DNA of 64,000 bases from Bryobacteraceae bacterium (lineage in GTDB: Bacteria; Acidobacteriota; Terriglobia; Bryobacterales; Bryobacteraceae): NCBI GenBank assembly GCA_023384675.1, contig JAHDVK010000020.1:41183-105182 (forward strand), read 5' to 3'. Position 1 is the stretch's first letter. Every line of letters begins with the position of its first letter. The notes under the pieces were generated by a model that saw only the letters and a program-made list of their open reading frames with translations, was not told the DNA's origin and searched no databases. Shown in pieces: positions 59,101-64,000 of this stretch. Made by a program: the position numbers and the translations under genes.

Positions 59101-59522
59101 GGCCGCGACCCGTGCGGTGATCGCAGGCCGAGCGCGCGCAAGATAGTTACCCCAAGGGGTTCATGATCGGCGGTAGCCAGATGCGAACGAAGTCGGTTGC
59201 GACCGCAAAATGGGCGCACTTCCTTCGGTAGAGCGTTCGCCTGCCCAGCCGCAACGCGAGCCAACGCGAGACCGAAGGCGCTCTTTCCAGACCCGTAATC
59301 ACCGGCGATGCGGAAGGCCCGTTGCGTGGAATCGCTATGGAAGCTCGCGCATATGCGCGTGAGCGCATTTGTCGCAACCAACGTCAAAATATAGCCGAGC
59401 GAAGACGAACCATCAGTCAGATCCCGCTCGAGATGGACGGACCGCATGAATCGCGGTCGAATTTGAAGCAGTTCGTCCATCGCGGTTTTGTACTGATCAA
59501 GGGAACGCTTATGCTTCCTCAT
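56118..59522 (-). CDS. sspC: SspC-like large P-loop ATPase
   Basis: A 1134-residue protein with a Walker A GDYGSGKS (74-81) and Walker B LLVIDELGK (166-174) in an N-terminal AAA-type domain, and a long C-terminal region that I cannot divide into known domains. In described Ssp systems SspC is the ATPase partner of the nickase SspB and sulfur enzyme SspD. Its size, P-loop and position between the DUF4007 gene and the PP-loop gene fit. It overlaps the sspB stop by four bases. Similar large ATPases occur in BREX and related systems, so the family call relies on context. Confidence 0.8.
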   Translation of the reverse strand: MRKHKRSLDQYKTAMDELLQIRPRFMRSVHLERDLTDGSSSLGYILTLVATNALTRICASFHSDSTQRAFRIAGDYGSGKSAFGLALARVAAGQANALPKEVRPFCGRNRLRSHLATADHEPLGVTILRALGLRSPHGSRPSTEDVLGRVRKALSAAQAKGFNGVLLVIDELGKSLEYAAQNPESDDIFLLQRLAEEAARSGPVPLVVVVMLHQGVAAYASGLDTTARKEWDKVAGRFEEIVYAQPLEQLVPLVAATLNVRLNVLPRPLAEEAREAMQSAVRAGVYGSSAASGLVQFGPRIFPFHPTVLPVLVRAMRKFGQNERSLFSFMTAFEPMGLQQHIQLTLPRLKPYRIYHLFEYVRQNFLPAINTSNSQIHWSFVDSLLVGTPLRNREEEHIFRTVALLTLLDSPDLAPTPEFIHLALDDGENHGAVSRAISDMKERGLLYERGSTRALYLWPHTSVNLDEAFARGRAATQSTADPIELLCKQLPPEQVVPRGHYFRSGTLRYAEVQFIPASGLRHLLDHQPTLDGKGPDLHLRVVIPASQSQFRNAQNLVRERQPDLREGLFVAVAQPPINSVAALSDLITWQWVQSNTAALAGDRYAREEVTRQVARAERYFRERLAGLDNLEVPVGEPLTWYSSGDDAKRLKPGRELLQYLSGRCDHIYRKAPRVLNELINRRIPSSAAVAARTRLVEAMATAPDKPLLGMDDSKRPPEMALYLSILVQGGFHVETRGEYSFRYPSVLGDACKLLPCMHRITELLQKPGIDAMVPVGDVFKGLSQVPYGVREGLQPFILAIYLAANHQRVALYEDGTFLPEVKGDLFLRLLKEPQAFHLQYCEIEGVRANVFSRLLRLLKITPRDAVKTDLIDLVRPLTVFISREVPEYSRRTNTLSATAVALRRALLDARDPMRLVFTALPEACGLPPIGNDGLQEPEELASRLKRAIHEIQTAYPALIKRLEVAIFAAFDIDKTNRSARQMINGRAAQLAAVLAEPVLKAFALRVADAALDDRAWVESIANLLTRKSCERWLDSDENEFHHQLEITAGRFKRTELARIGTSKRLNGHACRIALTKSDGNEVGDLINWDGLDESRIGPVEGQIQQILLQHGRHGLAAALRAIWNQLDTSDKVKE

Positions 59523-60550
59523 AGGAATCTTGCCTCTCGATAGGCAGCTCTCAGGTCCCCAAGTCCGTCGGTCTCCTGAAGCCGATGGAGTTGGCGCAGA
59601 TTCGCCGACTCGATGACCTCAAAGACCTTGGGTTGCCGCACCGCAAGTTCGTTAACACGCTGAACGATTTCGGACTCCTGCATCTTGAGAAGCCTGCCGG
59701 GGCTGTGCTCACCAAGCACGATTTCTCGCAGAGGCACGGTGCGTTCGTTGCGGTACTTGCGATTCCACCAGTCGTGCAGAAAAAACACGAAGAGTTGTTC
59801 CGGAATAGTCTGCTTCGGCCCGAAGTCGAATGAGTAGAGAGGCTCCCATTTTCCGGCGGCGTTCGGCCGCTGGCCAAAATCGCGGATCAGCCGTAGCATG
59901 GACATCGCGCTGTCCAGGTGGTCTTCCCCCTTGCCAGGGGGCGGCAGACGATAGCTATGGAGGAATACCTCCCAATGCTGTCGCAACGTAACAGGAGAAG
60001 CCGGCCGAGCGGTCGAGTTCGACTCCTTCTGGAACGCGTCAATGACCTGTGACGCGCTGAACTCGGTCGCGGGCCATCTATTGAACATGCATTCCCAGGC
60101 GAAAAACGGAGCTTCTTCGTTCGTGCTGATCAGCCAGTGAAGCAACCAGGCGGTGGACACATCCTCGAAATACGGATCAAGTCCTTCCGCTGGGTCAAAA
60201 ACCAGCGTGCCGATGGCACTTAAATTCCATTTACCGTCGATCCGCGATGCGATTTTGAAAGCCTCAATCCAGCACCGTAACGATTCCACCATGTTCTTGC
60301 CGAGACCGAGCCTTGTGATACCTTCATCAATGTTTGTAAGCGGATCACTGTTGGCGACGATCTGGCTCACAGCTTTCGGAATCCACGTGATTCGCAATGG
60401 GAACGTCTGATGTCCGGAGAATCGAAATGTCACCGGTGCTTGACAGGAATAACTTGCTGTAGAGAAGGGCTGTTCCCCAGGGGTCTCGATGTGGCGTTTC
60501 GTGCTCGTCAGTCCCATGCTCTCCACCATCTGATTTCGACAGTCTGCCAT
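59519..60550 (-). CDS. sspB: DUF4007 protein (SspB-like nickase)
   Basis: A protein of about 343 residues with the DUF4007 hallmark FSGHQTFPLRITWIPKA near residue 45. In described systems SspB introduces strand nicks needed for single-strand phosphorothioate insertion. I chose the ATG at 60550 because GAGG lies about nine bases upstream; later ATGs (60529, 60517) are possible. It is the first gene of the operon, and the upstream region (60551-60838) is the only place for the main promoter. The family is known mostly through its link with phosphorothioation genes. Confidence 0.8.
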   Translation of the reverse strand: MADCRNQMVESMGLTSTKRHIETPGEQPFSTASYSCQAPVTFRFSGHQTFPLRITWIPKAVSQIVANSDPLTNIDEGITRLGLGKNMVESLRCWIEAFKIASRIDGKWNLSAIGTLVFDPAEGLDPYFEDVSTAWLLHWLISTNEEAPFFAWECMFNRWPATEFSASQVIDAFQKESNSTARPASPVTLRQHWEVFLHSYRLPPPGKGEDHLDSAMSMLRLIRDFGQRPNAAGKWEPLYSFDFGPKQTIPEQLFVFFLHDWWNRKYRNERTVPLREIVLGEHSPGRLLKMQESEIVQRVNELAVRQPKVFEVIESANLRQLHRLQETDGLGDLRAAYREARFL

Positions 60551-60565
60551 TCCGACGGTCCTCAC

Positions 60566-60838
60566 GCGCCGCCGGACAGGGGACTCAGCGAACTGTTGCT
60601 GTGGGCGGGCTGATCCGAGCTATAGAGAGCGGTGCAGGCTGAAGCGTTGCGCATACGATACTAGAGATGTTAGCATCGACAGGCGACGATCGCCGCTGTT
60701 GATGCCATCGACGCTGTCCTTTCATCGATATGGCGGCTCATGGTCGTGCCTCCTCACAGAAAACGCTAGATCGACTTCCGTCATCGGCTATCGGAGCTTT
60801 CCGATGGTCCACGACGCGCTTCGAGCATCTGGGCGGGG
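60566..60838. other. Leader region of the phosphorothioate operon
   Basis: No gene seen between the truncated glycohydrolase and sspB. The transcription signals must lie here, but I found no strong -35/-10 pair. The most AT-rich stretch, near 60655-60680, is the best place for a promoter. Confidence 0.5.
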
Positions 60839-61039
60839 TTAGCACGTCAAGTACCCTCCCACGCTGGGCTGGGTACGCTTTGGAGCAGATCTGACACCCG
60901 CAGTCATCCCGCCAGCGCCGAAGCGCCGCTCGATTCCCTTCCGGCGCATGAGTTCGACGGGGGCGCCAAGAGCGTAGCCAATAGCGCGGCCAAGAAGACA
61001 ACCGCGGACTCTGCCCTTCAAACTGATCTCGTTGTCCAT
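60839..61039 (-). pseudogene. Truncated ADP-ribosylglycohydrolase
   Basis: About 66 residues of an ADP-ribosylglycohydrolase N terminus: GRVRGCLLGRAIGYALGAPV matches the family signature of the substrate-binding loop and first helix. The frame ends in a stop after RFGAGGMTAG..., where family members continue for over 200 residues. The gene overlaps the metallophosphoesterase stop by 22 bases and was its operon partner. It is cut off where the defence operon region begins, so it may mark the island edge. Confidence 0.7.
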
Positions 61040-62034
61040 TGATCTTTCCATTCGAGTTCTCCCCAATCAACCCACACAAAGCGCTCCACCGAAAACTCCC
61101 GCTCTCCATCGAAGCGGTAGGCTACCAGAGGGCCGCCTTTCCCCGCGCTGTAGTCCACACAGACGGCTTGCGGCGACTGTACGGTCCTGGGTCCGGTCAG
61201 CCAGTAATGCCCGAAAATGGTCGGCTTGTTCATGCGCTCGATACTTGCATGGTCCGGAAGTGGTGTGTCGGGCAAAGCCTCCCGTTCGGCCGGCGACAGC
61301 AACGCGGCGGAACGATATGTCGCGCCATTCGAGTCCCACCAGGCGACCCGCACCCGGCGTCGCTCGATGCCGTCTTTGTCAATGAACCTGTGGCCGTCCG
61401 GCAAGGGAATCTCGATGCCCTTGGTCAAAGCCTCGACTGCCTTGAAGATGCTGGGTGTGGCGTTGTCCTTCTCTGCGGGATCGGCTGGTTCGTCTGTTGC
61501 CGCGACCATCAGCTCCCGTGTGAGGTACCGGCCCTCATGCAGATGAGGCGCAAGCCAGGTCATGAAAGGCGTGTGCCAGCAGGCATGCACCACGCGCAGT
61601 CCCGGCAAGTCGAGCCAGAGTGGGAGGGTCAGGAACCAGTCGATGATGCCGGAGTGAAGTTCGGGATCAGCTTCGACCTCAGCGAGAAAAGCCGCGTGTT
61701 GCTTTCGATTCGATGCGCCCCAGTTCGGGCTGTGGTGCGGGCGCAGGAATTCTCCGGGACATCGAGGATCCGGGTTATGCCAGGCGATCGCATTCAGCTC
61801 GTGATTGCCCATCACGGCGAGGGCGGCTCCGGATTCCACCATGCCGCGCACGATCTCCACGGTGCGGACCTGGGCTGGACCACGGTCCACGAAATCGCCG
61901 ACGAAGATCGCGGTCCGATCAGGGTGACTCCAAAGGTCGCCCGGGTTCCGATAGCCAAGTTCACGGAGCAGAGCCTCTAATTTGTCTGCTTGCCCGTGAA
62001 TATCTCCAATAATGTCGTGGCGCACTTTTCGCAT
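61018..62034 (-). CDS. Metallophosphoesterase, PPP/PrpE-like
   Basis: A 338-residue calcineurin-type phosphoesterase with all metal-site blocks: GDIHG (10-14), GDFVDRGP (46-53), GNHELNA (76-82) and later HACWH. Such enzymes act on phosphoproteins or dinucleoside polyphosphates; the substrate here is not clear. The ATG at 62034 is chosen because it begins right at the first motif, while a longer in-frame start adds an unrelated tail. It originally formed an operon with the glycohydrolase, whose fragment follows. Confidence 0.85.
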   Translation of the reverse strand: MRKVRHDIIGDIHGQADKLEALLRELGYRNPGDLWSHPDRTAIFVGDFVDRGPAQVRTVEIVRGMVESGAALAVMGNHELNAIAWHNPDPRCPGEFLRPHHSPNWGASNRKQHAAFLAEVEADPELHSGIIDWFLTLPLWLDLPGLRVVHACWHTPFMTWLAPHLHEGRYLTRELMVAATDEPADPAEKDNATPSIFKAVEALTKGIEIPLPDGHRFIDKDGIERRRVRVAWWDSNGATYRSAALLSPAEREALPDTPLPDHASIERMNKPTIFGHYWLTGPRTVQSPQAVCVDYSAGKGGPLVAYRFDGEREFSVERFVWVDWGELEWKDQWTTRSV

Positions 62035-62214
62035 GATGGTGTTCTGTTGCAGTGGAGCCGGGGACTCGTACCGCCGTGAGCCGCTCAGCCTGTCCAACTC
62101 AGTAAGCGCTGATTGTATAGCAGACGTCTTGAGTCAAGCAGAGTGGTGGTGGACAGAGTCGAGTCCTCTCCCAGCCTCCCAGGACGGCAGGCTCCCGGAC
62201 AGTGATGCTGCCTG

Positions 62215-63135
62215 TCACCGCCAAGGACGACGTCCTCCGGTTGAAAAAGTCCCTCGGAGCGAGTGCCACGGCGTGTACTTCGACAGCGCCGACCCTGTCA
62301 CCTGCCCCCGAACCCGGACCGAGGTCCCTTCAGTTTCCGCGTCGACATGCTTCCACAACTCCGACTGCATTTCCCGCTCCGCCGATCGCAGCCGCGAGAT
62401 CTGCGGCAGCAGCCGGAACAGTTCACCCACCAGCGCAGCCTCCTCCAGCGTCATCATCTCCAGGCGCAGCTCCACCGAGAACGTGTCCGTCCCCGAGATA
62501 CCCATCCAGTATGTCCGCGACGCCGGGATCGCCTCCAGGATTTCCTGCTTCGTTCGTTGGTTAAACTCCATCGGAGAACCCACGCCGGCGACCCAGTGGT
62601 CCCACTCGGCGTCCAGTTCCTGAGCCTTCGCAAAGAGATCCGGCACGGCGTCCGAACCATCAACAACGTGGTCCAACGCCCGGAACAGCGCGGCCGGCTC
62701 GGCCAGCAGCACATGCTCCCCATCGACCCAGGCGGCAGCCGTCGCCTTCACCCGGTTGACTGGCGGCAACATCACCGGAATCCCGCGATACGAATCCCCC
62801 CAATACCCGGCAGGCAGCAGACAATCCTGCACCGCCCCCCAATTCCACACGCCGTCCAAGTGAATCAGCCATTCCGTCCTTTTCTGGCCCTCCTCGCCAG
62901 CCCGATAGGCCGAGAAGCGGATCCGCCGCATGTCGCCGAGCAAGGGCTCCACCAGCGGACAGCCGTGAAGAGCCTCCACCACCAACCCTCGGAGATCCGG
63001 CCCCGCCGACGAACCCAGCATCTCCGGCACTCTGACAGCGGCCACAACCGTCGATTGTGTCGGCGTGAACCGCCAGTCCAGCCCGGCGAACGAAAGAGAA
63101 GCCCCAATGAGGCTGAGCAGCATGAGTCGAAGCAT
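62215..63135 (-). CDS. Secreted hypothetical protein
   Basis: A 306-residue protein with a signal peptide (MLRLMLLSLIGASLSFAG) then a beta-rich body with RVPEMLGSSAGPDLRGLVVE near 35-54 and acidic, Trp-containing segments. The ATG at 63135 is preferred as it begins at the signal peptide; an in-frame start 23 codons earlier gives an odd N terminus. No family recognised; it looks like the exported proteins common in Solibacter-like bacteria. About 180 bases separate it from the phosphoesterase gene. Confidence 0.6.
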   Translation of the reverse strand: MLRLMLLSLIGASLSFAGLDWRFTPTQSTVVAAVRVPEMLGSSAGPDLRGLVVEALHGCPLVEPLLGDMRRIRFSAYRAGEEGQKRTEWLIHLDGVWNWGAVQDCLLPAGYWGDSYRGIPVMLPPVNRVKATAAAWVDGEHVLLAEPAALFRALDHVVDGSDAVPDLFAKAQELDAEWDHWVAGVGSPMEFNQRTKQEILEAIPASRTYWMGISGTDTFSVELRLEMMTLEEAALVGELFRLLPQISRLRSAEREMQSELWKHVDAETEGTSVRVRGQVTGSALSKYTPWHSLRGTFSTGGRRPWR

Positions 63136-63192
63136 TGATTCCCGTACCTTCCTGAGCAGTGCCGACGGCACGCTCATCCCTTTGTACGGCTC

Positions 63193-63219
63193 CGACAGGC
63201 TCACAGGATGAGCCTGTCG
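63193..63219. repeat. REP-like palindrome
   Basis: CGACAGGCTCA/TGAGCCTGTCG, 11 perfect pairs with five bases between. The same core occurs as a dispersed repeat in several bacterial groups as far as I recall. It is intergenic. Confidence 0.55.
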
Positions 63220-63507
63220 AGGAAAATCGTCGCTTCTTCGGGCTTATTCGTTCCCCCTCCGTGGCTTCAACCCCTGCGGCAGCTCCGCGCACACAATCTT
63301 TTCCATGCTGCGTGGTGGTCTTTCAGATCTCCTCTTCGCCAGTCGTAGTAACAGGTCGTGCGGGCGCCGACGGCGTCCCACAGGCTCCAGCACCTTACCT
63401 CCGCCCTCATGCAAAGTCCCAGATTGAATCCAGTTGGAACAAGGTGCTACGATCATGTTTCGGCCTGTTTCAGACAGCGAAGTCTCATTCCGGGTCGCCC
63501 TCAAAGT
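63220..63507. other. Gap before the last gene
   Basis: Nearly 290 bases with no convincing gene on either strand; the open minus-strand frame here is antisense to the next gene. No clear promoter found. Confidence 0.4.
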
Positions 63508-64000
63508 ATGGAATTCTCCCCTCAGCACTTCTTTCGCATTGTCTCGCCCGCGCTCCTTCAGTCCTACTTCACGCAACGCGGACTCCTGGCTGAATTCGAT
63601 TGGAAGGGCCTGGGCAAGGACGTGACACCGCTCTTCCAGGTATGGAAATCGCTTCCATCCAAGGAGCGCCACAACGCCTGGACCGACTTCGAGGATGCCT
63701 TCGCCCTGTTTTCCCGCCGAGGTATTCAGACGGTGATCGATTCCGCCGGGATCCAGCGTGAACAAGTTCGTGCCTGCATGGGCAAAGGCAGCATTGCCGA
63801 TAGAGTTTTTCGCGCTCTTCTCGAGTACCCGGATGTTTTCCAGATTGCAGGCCAGTTCGCCTGGGCCGATAACCTCAAACGCCATTGGCGGCCGCGCCTC
63901 GACATTCCTCCTGCCGACGTAGTAGTCAACCCGGAGACGCTCGAGCAGCTGAAGCAGGCAGTCGTCAGCCGCTACCGCGAGTTGGACGACCGCGGGGAGT
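63508..64000 (+). CDS. Partial protein running off the right edge
   Basis: An ATG at 63508 opens a frame with no stop before 64000, giving 164 codons of a mostly helical protein (MEFSPQHFFRIVSPALLQSY at the start, FEDAFALFSRRGIQTVIDSA further on). Base composition and codon pattern look like real coding sequence. No recognised domain. Because it is cut by the window edge, no function can be given. Confidence 0.6.
   Translation, partial: MEFSPQHFFRIVSPALLQSYFTQRGLLAEFDWKGLGKDVTPLFQVWKSLPSKERHNAWTDFEDAFALFSRRGIQTVIDSAGIQREQVRACMGKGSIADRVFRALLEYPDVFQIAGQFAWADNLKRHWRPRLDIPPADVVVNPETLEQLKQAVVSRYRELDDRGE

Noticed and set aside
56118..59522. BREX-type PglY/BrxC ATPase
   Set aside because: It has a similar size and P-loop, but no other BREX genes are present, and the DUF4007 and PP-loop neighbours indicate Ssp.

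Overview
The window looks like a high-GC Acidobacteriota chromosome, probably of the Bryobacter/Solibacter kind. This is inferred from the codon usage, the tandem membrane Ser/Thr kinases with TolB-like and TPR regions, and short secreted proteins whose signal peptides end in Ala-Gln. No database search was possible, so the taxonomy is tentative.

Layout. (1) 67-2628, minus strand: a pantothenate operon of a DUF2520/Rossmann oxidoreductase, panB and panC. (2) 2895-7509, plus strand: two tandem paralogous Ser/Thr kinases. (3) 7632-7944: a repeat-rich junction holding the 3' part of a tRNA-Val-like gene (7707-7756, minus), oriented as the displaced junction of an element lying to its right. (4) 8088-16734: an accessory region with an orphan AbiEi-type antitoxin, two ParB-MTase fusion proteins, an HTH regulator, and an array of small minus-strand genes built from repeated leader motifs and repeated terminators. 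(5) 16769-44864: a nearly complete lambda-type siphophage late region on the plus strand (terminases, gpW, portal, S49 protease with internal scaffold, decoration protein, capsid, tail genes with a -1 frameshift, tape measure, tip protein J, fibres, lysozyme, holin-like genes). Two antisense cargo genes interrupt it, and three consecutive secreted proteins, one with a dockerin, sit in the fibre region. No integrase, repressor/lysogeny switch or replication genes were found.

(6) 45289-60550, minus strand: a tightly packed seven-gene operon, transcribed sspB-sspC-sspD-sspF-sspG-sspH-sspA. Single-strand DNA phosphorothioation genes (SspB DUF4007, SspC ATPase, SspD PP-loop sulfur-transfer enzyme, SspA cysteine desulfurase) are combined with a DndFGH/SspFGH-like restriction module. 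This is the main defence system of the window. It matches the described SspABCD-SspFGH architecture, with SspA at the end of the operon and no SspE visible. (7) 60839-64000: a truncated ADP-ribosylglycohydrolase next to the defence operon, an intact metallophosphoesterase, a secreted protein, a REP-like palindrome and a gene running off the right edge.

How it fits together: the prophage-like late operon and the phosphorothioate operon converge at about 45 kb and appear to form one mobile or island-type region bounded on the left by the tRNA fragment. The truncated glycohydrolase may mark the right edge. The intact tRNA and any integrase must lie outside the window or be lost.
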